A stretch of 40,228 bases of DNA. Source: 40-80 sp040394775. GTDB taxonomy: Bacteria; Bacteroidota; Bacteroidia; Flavobacteriales_D; Crocinitomicaceae. Both the position numbers and the translations under genes were made by a program. The notes below the pieces were generated by a model, which was given only the letters and a program-made list of their open reading frames with translations, was not told the DNA's origin and did no database searches. Position 1 is the first letter of the stretch. The number at the start of each line of letters is the position of its first letter. The stretch covers positions 1 to 40,228 of the forward strand of contig JBEBRN010000022.1 of NCBI GenBank assembly GCA_040394775.1, in the 5' to 3' direction. Shown here in pieces: positions 17,558 to 27,400 of the stretch.

Positions 17558-18359
17558 AAAACTAACAAGTGTAATAGTAGACGCAGGAGGATCAACAACT
17601 TCATGGGCTTTTGTGTACAGTGATAATACAAAAGATTTCATCGATACAAGAAGTTATCATCCCATAAACTTCAACGAAGCTTTTTTTGCAACAAGCAAGC
17701 ATTTTTTAGGGCTTCACGTAACCAACAAAGTTCCCTTATTCTTTTTTGGAGCAGGAATGGGAAAAGCAGAGAATAAACAGATTCTAAATCAATTTCTTCA
17801 ACCTTATTTCTCGTCGATTACCATTTTGACAGACATTCAAGGATTAGTTTTATCACTTGAAATGAAAAGTGGTGCTATCGCTATCATGGGGACAGGATCT
17901 GTATTGGTTGAAATAATGAACGGTACAATACGCCAACAAATCGGTGGATTAGGTCATTTACTAGGAGATGAAGGGAGCGCATACTATTTTGGAAAACTGG
18001 TCGTTCAAGCCCTTTTTAACAATCAGCTTTCAGATGCCCAAAAAGCAGATTTAACGGAGCAAACAACTCTTCTTCAAACTTCACTAGAAGAATGGTTAAA
18101 CATGAAGTATGATGTTGCTGGTCTTGCAAAATCATTAAATACTGATTTATTTGAGGAGTATCACATCAAAAACATTCAGCTATTTTTCGAAAAACACGTC
18201 GATGAACATATTGAGATTGATAAAATTGCATTTGTAGGTTCTTATGCTTTTTACAAAAGAAATTTGATTAACAACGAGTTACAAAAAAGAAATATCAAAA
18301 AGGCAACTTTCATCCAAAAACCCATCGAACTATTTTGTGATAAATTTGCTATTTTTTGA
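17547..18359 (+). CDS. BadF/BadG-type sugar kinase, N-acetylglucosamine kinase-like
   Basis: A 270-residue member of the ASKHA (actin-like) ATPase superfamily. The phosphate-1 loop DAGGSTTSW lies near residues 8-16. A second glycine-rich motif (IMGTGSVLVE) and the adenosine-region motif GGLGHLLGDEGSAYYFG are clear. These fit the BcrAD/BadF ATPase family, whose flavobacterial members are usually called N-acetylglucosamine kinases. It probably phosphorylates an amino sugar recovered from cell-wall turnover, but the substrate is not proven. The ATG at 17547 is chosen over an upstream in-frame ATG at 17514 because it begins just before the first strand and overlaps kdsC by only 11 bases. Confidence 0.78.
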   Translation: MSGKKLTSVIVDAGGSTTSWAFVYSDNTKDFIDTRSYHPINFNEAFFATSKHFLGLHVTNKVPLFFFGAGMGKAENKQILNQFLQPYFSSITILTDIQGLVLSLEMKSGAIAIMGTGSVLVEIMNGTIRQQIGGLGHLLGDEGSAYYFGKLVVQALFNNQLSDAQKADLTEQTTLLQTSLEEWLNMKYDVAGLAKSLNTDLFEEYHIKNIQLFFEKHVDEHIEIDKIAFVGSYAFYKRNLINNELQKRNIKKATFIQKPIELFCDKFAIF

Positions 18360-18407
18360 AAAGGCTCCTACATTATTAATAGCTTTGGTAATTGTTAAAC
18401 CCAAACG

Positions 18408-18794
18408 ATGGACCTTATTTTAAATTCAACATTTGAAACACCAAGTGTTCGCTTTATAGAATCGAGCGGCATTTTCTTTATCAAAGGGAGAGTTATCCCA
18501 ACTAAGGAAAGTGTTTTTTGGATCAACATAAACACGTGGGTCTCAGAAAGTATCACTTCCTTTAATAGCCCAATAAATCTAACAATAGAAGTAGAATATA
18601 TTAATGCTTACTCTGTTTCTCAATTACTCAATTTAATTTCTTCCCTCAATATCATCTCATCAAAAGGTTATAAATTGACCGTTAATTGGATTTGTTCTTC
18701 AGATGAGGAAGATGAAATCTTTTTAATTGGACAAGATATTGCTACAACAGTAGATTGTATCTTCAATTTTAAGCAGGAATTAGAGGAAATCTAA
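18408..18794 (+). CDS. SiaC-like regulatory phosphoprotein domain (DUF1987)
   Basis: A 128-residue protein matching the DUF1987/SiaC pattern. It has an N-terminal strand pair with GIFFIKGRVIPTKE, a tryptophan-containing helix (WININTWV), a strand-loop-helix (IEVEYINAYSVSQLLNLI) and a late VNWICSSDEEDEIFLIGQDI. In the Pseudomonas system SiaC is phosphorylated by SiaB, dephosphorylated by SiaA, and regulates a diguanylate cyclase. The family loop usually reads N-T-S-S; here it is N-A-Y-S, so the expected phosphoacceptor Thr is missing. No kinase or PP2C phosphatase partner is near. Whether it has a switching role here is open. Confidence 0.72.
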   Translation: MDLILNSTFETPSVRFIESSGIFFIKGRVIPTKESVFWININTWVSESITSFNSPINLTIEVEYINAYSVSQLLNLISSLNIISSKGYKLTVNWICSSDEEDEIFLIGQDIATTVDCIFNFKQELEEI

Positions 18795-18803
18795 TTTATT
18801 TAT

Positions 18804-18811
18804 TAATTTTG
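18804..18811 (+). promoter_or_regulatory. -7 box four bases before an 81-residue ORF
   Basis: TAATTTTG then GGGC then ATG at 18816, the same spacing as before the DUF2520 gene. This predicts a leaderless transcript starting at the small gene. No clear -33 TTG. Confidence 0.4.
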
Positions 18812-18815
18812 GGGC

Positions 18816-19061
18816 ATGAAGGTTGTCGCAGAAATTCCACACGAGCATTATAATATAAAATTATTTTATTTTAGTGGGAAATATATCTTACAAATCACGT
18901 TAGATCAATATGAACAAACGTTTAAGATTAATGAAAAAGACGTGAACGACCTTGACGATGTAAAAAAAATGATTACTCCTGAGTTACTATCCAATTGTCT
19001 CAAGCGATTTATTACAATGAGAGAAGATTGGAGTAACGCTTATAAAACACTTAATAATTAA
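18816..19061 (+). CDS. Small conserved-type hypothetical protein
   Basis: 81 residues, soluble, no signal peptide. It begins MKVVAEIPHEHYNIKLFYFSG, with alternating hydrophobic residues suggesting a beta sheet, and ends in an amphipathic helix (LLSNCLKRFITMREDW). I do not recognise the family. It is likely real: it sits tightly between neighbours (21 bases after the SiaC-like gene, 4 bases before ompH) and is preceded by a good -7 box. It is probably co-transcribed with the OmpH-like gene. Confidence 0.65.
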   Translation: MKVVAEIPHEHYNIKLFYFSGKYILQITLDQYEQTFKINEKDVNDLDDVKKMITPELLSNCLKRFITMREDWSNAYKTLNN

Positions 19062-19065
19062 ACGA

Positions 19066-19668
19066 ATGAAGAAAATAACTCTATTACTTTCGATAGTATC
19101 GATTTTATTCATGTCTTGCAATCAAAAACTGAAGGCGGAAGACGTAAACACAAACAATGTTCCTGTTGTCAATACAGATGGATTAAAAATTGCTTATTAT
19201 GTTCAAGATAGCTTAAAAACTGGTTATAAATATTATACTGAGCTTGATTCTATCGTCAAAATAAAACAACTTAACTTTCAAAAGGAATTACAAAAGAGAG
19301 AAAGTGCATTACAAAATTATGCTGCTGCAAACGAAGAAAAAGCAAATTCTGGACTTTTATCAGCTTTTGACATTCAGAAAGTGCAAGAAGAAATTCAAAG
19401 AAGACAACAGTCTTACATGCAATACCAAGAAACAGAAGGTGCAAAGCTAGATCAAGAAACAGGACAACATTTGGAAGTATTGAGCAATCGTATCAATGAT
19501 GCTGCAAAGAAGTTCTGTAAAGAAAATAATATTGACATTTTATTGATGCAAGGAATGGGAGCTGGATTGACATACATTACAGAAAAAATGGATGTGACTA
19601 AAGCATTTGTTCAGTACCTCAATAAATACCAAGAACAACTGGATAAAGAAATAGGTACTAAAAAATAA
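19066..19668 (+). CDS. OmpH/Skp-family outer-membrane chaperone lipoprotein
   Basis: A 200-residue protein with a lipoprotein signal peptide (LLLSIVSILFMSC, lipobox cysteine at residue 18). The mature part begins with a strand (LKIAYYVQDSL), then long charged helices at about 45-140 forming the coiled-coil arms typical of Skp/OmpH (FQKELQKRESALQNYAA, EEIQRRQQSYMQYQ), and ends with the conserved NNIDILLMQG strand-helix. Skp-type chaperones escort unfolded outer-membrane proteins across the periplasm. The lipid anchor is a variation common in Bacteroidota. It is only 2 bases ahead of the DUF4924 gene. Confidence 0.85.
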   Translation: MKKITLLLSIVSILFMSCNQKLKAEDVNTNNVPVVNTDGLKIAYYVQDSLKTGYKYYTELDSIVKIKQLNFQKELQKRESALQNYAAANEEKANSGLLSAFDIQKVQEEIQRRQQSYMQYQETEGAKLDQETGQHLEVLSNRINDAAKKFCKENNIDILLMQGMGAGLTYITEKMDVTKAFVQYLNKYQEQLDKEIGTKK

Positions 19669-19670
19669 GC

Positions 19671-20204
19671 ATGTTCGTCGCTCAACAAAAGTTAAAGGAA
19701 AATATTGCTGAATACATTATTTACATGTATCACATCGAAGATCTTATTCGTGCTTTTAACTTCGATTTAGATGCTATCATCAATAATTACGTTAAAAAGC
19801 AACTTCCAGACGATGCTTTTTTAAATCAATACAAAGAGTGGTATGCAAAGCTCATTCATCAAATGAAAGATGAACGTATTGAAAAAAGTGGTCATTTATT
19901 ACTGTTAAAAGAATACATCGTCGAATTGAATTATTTACATAAGATGTTATTGGACGTCTTGAAAGAAGAGAAGTACAAAGTTTTGTATGAAAGTACTTTA
20001 CCTTTTATTAAAGAATTTGGCGAAAAATCAAATATGGTGCAACAGAATCATATCGAAATCGCTTTTCATTCGCAGTACATGAAGCTACTTCTAAAACTGA
20101 AAAAAGAGGAGATTTTACCTGAAACAGAAGTGGCCTTTGATCAAATGCGCATCTATCTTGCTTATCTAGCGAAAAGGTACCACCAAATGAAAACTGAAAA
20201 TTAA
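19671..20204 (+). CDS. DUF4924 family protein
   Basis: 177 residues, almost entirely helical, soluble, no signal peptide. The N-terminus FVAQQKLKENIAEYIIYMYHIEDLIRA and the pattern of helices with charged loops fit DUF4924, a family of unknown function that I associate with Bacteroidota. It starts 2 bases after the OmpH-like stop, so it is almost surely in the same transcript. No catalytic motif can be seen. Confidence 0.75.
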   Translation: MFVAQQKLKENIAEYIIYMYHIEDLIRAFNFDLDAIINNYVKKQLPDDAFLNQYKEWYAKLIHQMKDERIEKSGHLLLLKEYIVELNYLHKMLLDVLKEEKYKVLYESTLPFIKEFGEKSNMVQQNHIEIAFHSQYMKLLLKLKKEEILPETEVAFDQMRIYLAYLAKRYHQMKTEN

Positions 20205-20236
20205 TTTTCAGCATCGTCTTTAAATTTTAAAACAGT

Positions 20237-21307
20237 ATGCAAATCCGTAAAATTATTCATGTTGATATGGATGCTTTTTACGCTTCCGTGGAACAGTTGG
20301 ATAATCCGGATTTGAGAGAAAAACCTGTTGCTGTCGGCTGGTCAGGTGAAAGAGGTGTTCTCACAACAGCAAGCTATGAAGCGCGTAAATTTGGTGTGCG
20401 CTCTGCCATGAGTTCCATTGTTGCAGCTAGAAAATGTCCTGGACTTATCTTTGTTCCGCCACGTTTTGAACGATACAAAGAGATTTCCATTCAAGTACAG
20501 CAAATATTCTCAAGATACACCGACATAATCGAACCCCTATCACTTGACGAAGCATTTTTAGACGTGACATACAATAAAGTGAATATTCCGTCGGCAACAA
20601 TTATAGCACAAGCTATTAAAAATGACATTCTGAATGAAATTCAACTTGTGGCATCAGCAGGAGTTTCATATAATAAGTTCTTAGCGAAGATAGCTTCCGA
20701 CCAAGATAAGCCTAATGGTCTATTTGTGATACGCCCTCAAGATGCAGAAGTGTTTTTAGATAAATTAGCTATTACAAAATTTTTTGGTGTTGGAAAAGTG
20801 ACTGCTGAGAAATTCATCAACATGGGGATTTTAAATGGGAAAGATTTAAAAACGCTTTCCTTAGAATTCTTAACCAATCAGTTTGGAAAGTCAGGTGCCT
20901 ATTTTTACAATGTTTGTCGCGGAATTGACCTTCGAGAAGTCGAGCCTTATCGTGAACGCAAAAGTGTTGCTTGTGAAAATACTTTTGAAAAAGACATCTT
21001 TGATTATCATCTTTTTTGCCAGGAAACACACGACATAATCGAAGGGGCATGGAAACGTTACTCTCGCATTGGAAAGATTGCGAAAACAGTTCAATTAAAA
21101 GTAAAGTTCAACGACTTTAAAACAATTACACGCTCCACAACCAATCAAAATGGATTCTATCACAAAGAACAGATTGAAAAAGAAATAGTGGCGCTTATTG
21201 CAAATATCTTTCCACTCGCTAAGCCAGTACGTTTAATTGGTGTTCAGTTGACTAATTTTATAGATGAGGACGAACCTATCACACAGCAATTGACATTGAA
21301 TTTTTGA
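20237..21307 (+). CDS. dinB: DNA polymerase IV (Y-family translesion polymerase)
   Basis: A 356-residue error-prone polymerase that copies past damaged bases. Catalytic acidic residues are visible: D10 in HVDMDAFYASVE, and the DE pair in PLSLDEAFLD at about 103-112. The palm and fingers motif YEARKFGVRSAM, the thumb HhH region (FFGVGKVTAEKF) and a little-finger domain after residue 240 follow in order. The protein ends in QLTLNF, which fits the QLxLF-type beta-clamp-binding motif. The length is standard. No LexA-type operator is evident in the 32-base gap before it. Confidence 0.95.
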   Translation: MQIRKIIHVDMDAFYASVEQLDNPDLREKPVAVGWSGERGVLTTASYEARKFGVRSAMSSIVAARKCPGLIFVPPRFERYKEISIQVQQIFSRYTDIIEPLSLDEAFLDVTYNKVNIPSATIIAQAIKNDILNEIQLVASAGVSYNKFLAKIASDQDKPNGLFVIRPQDAEVFLDKLAITKFFGVGKVTAEKFINMGILNGKDLKTLSLEFLTNQFGKSGAYFYNVCRGIDLREVEPYRERKSVACENTFEKDIFDYHLFCQETHDIIEGAWKRYSRIGKIAKTVQLKVKFNDFKTITRSTTNQNGFYHKEQIEKEIVALIANIFPLAKPVRLIGVQLTNFIDEDEPITQQLTLNF

Positions 21308-21414
21308 TTGATCCCTTAGTACGACTATGCATTAGAACTCAGAATAAAAGGAAGAGAATTATGTATAAAGGATGAGTTATACAGTCTATTTTAATCAATA
21401 GCCATTTACATAAA

Positions 21415-21452
21415 AATCAGAAAGCCATTCAAATTTGAATGGCTTTCTGATT
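21415..21452. terminator. 38-base perfect palindrome between convergent genes
   Basis: The two 19-base arms match perfectly (AATCAGAAAGCCATTCAAA and its reverse complement) with no spacer. It lies between the dinB stop (21307) and the stop of the giant T9SS gene (21474), 22 bases past the latter. The T-run (ATTTTTA) follows the stem on the minus strand, so it mainly ends the T9SS transcript and may act in both directions. Confidence 0.8.
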
Positions 21453-21473
21453 GTATTAAAAACGTTATTACTC

Positions 21474-24400
21474 TTACTCTTTAACAAGCTTCACTAATTT
21501 CACTTTTCCTAACTGCATGAAATACATTCCTGCAGAGTGATTGCTTAAGTCAATTTGAGTTTCTTTACCGTTGAAAGTCATTTCGAAAATTAACTTCCCA
21601 TCTACTGTAAAAATAGCTAATGGAACATCGTTCATCTCTTGACTAACGGTAATTACATACTTCCCTTTAGATGGGTTTGGATAAACGCTTATTACGTTTT
21701 CATCTTCCAAATCTTTTACTCCAACAGTTGACTGTATATTAATAGACGTGCTATCAGTTCCACAATCATTAGAAACAGTCAACGTAACGGTGAAGTTTCC
21801 AGGTGTTGTATAATTATACGTAGGATTTACAGCACTAGAAACTGCTCCATCTCCGAAGCTCCAAGCATATGAAGTTACATTTGTAACACCTGTTGCAGAA
21901 AACGTATAACTATTATTACCATTATCTGTCGATGTCACTTGAGCAACTGTTGGAAGTGCGTCTTCAGTTATAACAATCGTATCATTTCCTGAACAACTAT
22001 TCGCACTAGTCACGACAACTGAATACGTACCAGCAGTTGTAGCAGTTAACGTTTGATTGGTTGAGTTGTCATTCCATAGGTATGTAGCACCTGCATTCTG
22101 CGCATCCAATGTTGTTGAGAACGTTGATCCCTCACAATAAGATAAGTCATTACCTAAGTTAACAATTGGTAAAGCATTTTCAGTTACAACAATTGTATCT
22201 TTTCCTTCACAACCACTACCATCTGTTATTACTACTGAATACGTTCCAGCAGAAGTAACCACTAATGTTTGATTGGTTGAGTTATCATTCCAAACATAAG
22301 AAGCGCCAGCGTATTGTGCATCAAATGTAGTTGAGAAAGCTGATCCCTCACAATAAGAAATATCATTACCTAAATTAACTACTAGAATTACATCTTCAGT
22401 CACAACAACAGTATCCTTTCCTACACAGTTATTCACATCCGTGACTATCACTGAATAAGTTCCATCAGTAGTGACTGTGAGTGTTTGATTGGTTGAGTTG
22501 TCATTCCATAAATAAGTCGCTCCTGTATTTTGCGCGTCCAATGTTGTTGACAATGTTGATCCTACACAATAAGAGAAATCATTCCCTAAATTAACTACTG
22601 GGAGTGTATTTTCAGTTACAACAACAGTGTCTTTTCCTACACAACCATCAATATCTGTTACAATCACTGAGTAAGATCCAGCAGTAGTAGCAGTTAGTGT
22701 TTGATTGGTTGAGTTATCATTCCACAGATAAGAAGCACCTGTATTCTGTGCATCTAATATAGTTGAGAATGTTGTTCCAGCACAATAAGAATCATCAGAT
22801 CCTAAATCAACAACTGGTAAAGCATTTTCAGTAATTGTAATAGAACCATTTGCACTACAATTGTTCGCATCTGTTACTGCTACAGAATACGTACCTGCAG
22901 TCGAAACGCTCAATGTTTGATTAGTTGAGTTATCATTCCAAAGATAAGTAGCACCTGCATTTCCTGCATCTAATGTCATAGAAGAACCTACACAATAAGA
23001 AGTGATAGGACCCAAATCAACAACTGGTAATGTACTTTCAGTAATTGTGATAGTACCATTTGCACTACAGTTGTTTGTATTTTTTACCGTTACAGAATAA
23101 GTTCCTGCAGCTGAGACGTTCAACGTTTGATTGGTTGAGTTATCATTCCAAAGATAAGTAGCGCCTGTGTTTCCTGCATCCAATGTCATAGAAGAACCTG
23201 CACAATAAGTAGTGACAGTACCTAAATCAACAACTGGTAATGTACTTTCAGTAATTGTGATAGTGCCATTTGCACTACAGTTGTTCGCATTTGTTACCGT
23301 TACAGAATAAGTACCTGCAACTGAGACGTTCAACGTTTGATTGGTTGAACCATCATTCCAAAGATAAGTCGCACCTGTATTTCCTGCATCTAAGGTCATA
23401 GAAGAACCAGCACAATAAGAAGTAACAGTTCCTAAATTAACAACCGGTGCTGCATCTTCAGTAATGGTAATAGTACCATTCGCACTACAGTTATTCGCAT
23501 TTGTTACCGTTACAGAATAAGTACCTGCTGTTGAAACGTTCAACGTTTGATTGGTTGAGCCGTCACTCCAAAGGTAATTAGCACCTGTATTTCCTGCATT
23601 CAGTGTAGTTGAGAATGTTGTTCCAGCACAATAAGAATCGTCAGGACCTAAATTCACTATTGGAGTAACTTTTTCTGTTATAACAATAGTGTCTTTTCCT
23701 ACACATCCATCAATATCAGTTACGATTACTGAATATGTTCCAGCAGTCGTAGCAGTCAATGTTTGATTGGCTGAATTGTCATTCCACAAATAAGTAGCCC
23801 CTGCATATTGTGCATCCAATGTAGAACTGAATGCTGATCCAGCGCAGTATGATTGATCAATACCTAAATCAACTATTAGAGCAACATCTTCTGTCACGAC
23901 AATAGTGTCTTTCCCAACACAACTATTCGCATCCGTTACTATTACTGAATAAGTTCCAGCAGTGGTAACCGTTAACGTTTGATTCGTTGAGTTGTCATTC
24001 CATAGATAAGTAGCACCTGTATTTTGCGCATCCAATGTGGCAGATAAAGTTGACCCTACACAATAAGAAAAATCATTACCTAAATTAATTATTGGAAGTG
24101 CGTCTTCTGTTATGACAATGGTGTCTTTTCCTTTACAACCATTAATATCGGTTACAATTACTGAATAAGTACCAGCAGTCGTAGCGGTTAATGTTTGATT
24201 GGTTGAACCATTATTCCAAAGATAGGTAGCACCTGCATTCCCTGCATCTATAGTAGTTGAGAAAGCTTCTCCTGCACAGTATGATTGATCTAATCCAAGA
24301 TTAACAGACATCGATCCACAAATAATATTCACCGTATAATCCTCAGTTTCTCCCAAAGGAATTACTGCTGATGGATCTATAGGATTAGAATCATTTTGAG

Positions 24401-27400
24401 TCATTCTAACTCGCATGGTATACTGACCTGTGGTTGCAAGCGAAGGGTTCACTGTGAAATTTAGCGCAACCATTCCTCCAGTCATTCCGCTTCCGTTTGT
24501 TGCTACAATTTCTTCCGAAGCATCAAAAACTCCATTGCCATTATAGTCAATCCAAGCACTCACATTTTGAGTGGCCGAATAATCATTACCAAAATTCATA
24601 AACGCTGTCGAAACAGTAAGTGTATAAGTATTACCTACTAATAAATCTGGTGCTGTTGTAATACCTCTATAGTCTTCATAATTAAAAGCCCCACATGTTG
24701 AAGGGTTATCTAACGTTAAGGTTTGGCCTACTAAATTGACATTTTCAATATATAAAGCGTATTGACACAGGTTGTCGGAATAGTAACATTCTGTTTCTGG
24801 GCTTAGAGCCACACTAAAAACAGTAGATGTATCAGAATCACTTGTATTCGTACATGTGATAATATATCTATAATCTGTTGCTACTGAAATTCCTCCCGTA
24901 ACCATACAAGAATCAGCTGTTGAGCCTACAATATCTGTCCATACATTTTGTCCTGCTATTGAAGACTGCCATTTTCTAGACAATCCTGATCTATTTATAG
25001 TAGAACCTATTGTGTTTAAAGTGAAATCGGTATTATTACATATAGTACTTGGCCCATCGATTAATCCAGCATCCGGCATACCAGAGCAGGCAATCATTGG
25101 AATAATATTTACCGTATAATCCTCTGTTTCTCCATAATTAATGACCGCTGAAGGGTCTATTGGATTAGAACCTTGTAAATTCATTCTAACTCGCATCTTA
25201 TATTGTCCTACAGAAGCGTAAGTTGGGTTGACTGTAAAACTCAGGGAAGCTAAACCTCCACTCATTCCAGCTCCATTTGTTGTGACAATCTCTTCCGTAT
25301 TATCAAAAATCCCATCATTATTATAATCAATCCAAGCTCTTACATTTTGATCTGAAGAATAATCATAGCTGTTATACATAAATGTTGTTGTGACATTTAG
25401 AGTATAAGTACTCCCAATCATTAAATCTGGGATTGTTGCCGTCGTTGTAAAGTCTTCATAATTGAAAGCATTACATGTTGAATTATTATCTAATGTTAGG
25501 GTTTCACCCACTAGCTCAACATTGTTGATATTCATACCTAAACCACATAAATCATATGTATAATAACACTCTGTTTCTGGGCTTAAAACAACACTAAATA
25601 CATTTGATGTATCAGAATCACTTGTATTCGTACATGTGATAATATATCTATAATCCATTGCTGCTGTAATTCCTCCTATAATTGTGAAAGGATTACTTGT
25701 TCCCCCCACTATATCAGTCCATGTGTTATCTCCCATAGGTGAAGATTGCCACTTACGCGATTGACCAACCTCAAAGGTAGAACCGCCTGTTGTCGTAATA
25801 CTAAAATCTGAATTAGGGCAAATAGTACTCGGTGCACTCACTACTCCTGCGTTTGGCATTCCTGAACAAATAGGCGCAACCAATGAAATATTTACAGTGT
25901 AATCTTCGGTTTCGCCGTATACCTCACTAGCAGTTGGATGTATTGGACCTGATCCTTGAAAAACCATTCTTACACGCATCGTATATTGCCCTGCCGCTGC
26001 ATACGCAGCGTCTACTGTAAAGTTCAAGTCAGTTGTTCCCAATACCAATCCAGCTCCATTTGTTGCAACGATCTCTTCATGGCTTTCATAAACACCATTA
26101 CCATTATAGTCAATCCAAGCACTTACATTTTGAGCAGATGAAAAATCATTACCATAATTCATATAAGTAGTTGAAACAGTTAGTGTATACGTACTGTCTA
26201 CTATCAAATCAGGAATGGGTGTAGCAGTAGTAAAATCCTCATAATTGAAAGCATTACATCCTGAAGGATTATCCAATGTAACACTTTCGCCAGCTAATTT
26301 AACTTGGACAATATCTAAATTATACAAACATAAGTTATCAGAGTAGTAACATTCAGTTTCAGGAATAAGAGCAACATTCACAATATTTGATGTATCAGAA
26401 TCACTTGTATTCGTACATATGATAATATATCTATAATCTGTTGCTGCTGATATACCGCCTGTAACTGTGTAAGGAGCAGTTGTTGCGCCAACAATATCTG
26501 TCCATACATTTTGTCCTGCTGGGGAAGATTGCCACTTCCTAGTTAACCCAGTTTGATAAGTTGAAGTAGCACCTGTTTCACTTAAAGTAAAATCTGTATC
26601 AAAACATATTGAGCTAGGTCCATTTATTGTTCCTGCGCTTGGCATAGCAGAACACAAAGGAGCTGATATAACATTTATCGTATAATCCTCTGTTTCTCCA
26701 TATTGCTCTATTGCTGTGGGGTCAATTGGATTAGCACCAAACAAAGTCATTCTTACACGCAAAGTATGCTGTCCTGCAATAGCATAAATTGGGTTAACTG
26801 TGAAATTAAAAGAAGCTAATCCACCAATTATTCCTGCTCCATTTGTTGTGACAATCTCTTCCGTATTGTCAAAAAAACCATCATTATTGTAATCAATCCA
26901 AGCTCTTACATTTTGATCTGAAGAGTGATCAGTGCCGTTATACATATAATCTGTTGAAACGTCAAGACTATAGGATGAACCTATTTTTAAATCTGGAATC
27001 GTAGTGGTCGACGTAAAATCTTCATAATTGAAAGCATTACATGTTGAATTATTGTCTAATGTTAGGGTCTCACCTACTAATTCAACATTGTTGATACTCA
27101 TATCAAAACTACATAAATCATATGTATAATAACACTCCGTTACTGGGCTTAAAACAACACTAAAAACATTCGATGTATCAGAATCACTTGTATTCGTACA
27201 TGTGATAATATATCTATAATCTGTTGCCGCTGATATACCGCTTGCAATTGTATAGGAATCATTCATTGCACCTACAATATCTGTCCAAATATTCTGACCT
27301 GCAGGAGAAGACTGCCAATAACGGGATTGACCGGCTTCATATAAAGTTGCACCTGTACTTATTAATGTAAAATCAGAGTTAACACATACTGAACTCGGCG

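Noticed and set aside
21949..24305. Regularly spaced repeats that might suggest a CRISPR array
   Set aside because: Unit length is about 210-216 bases, there are no short repeats with unique spacers, and the units are in-frame protein domains.
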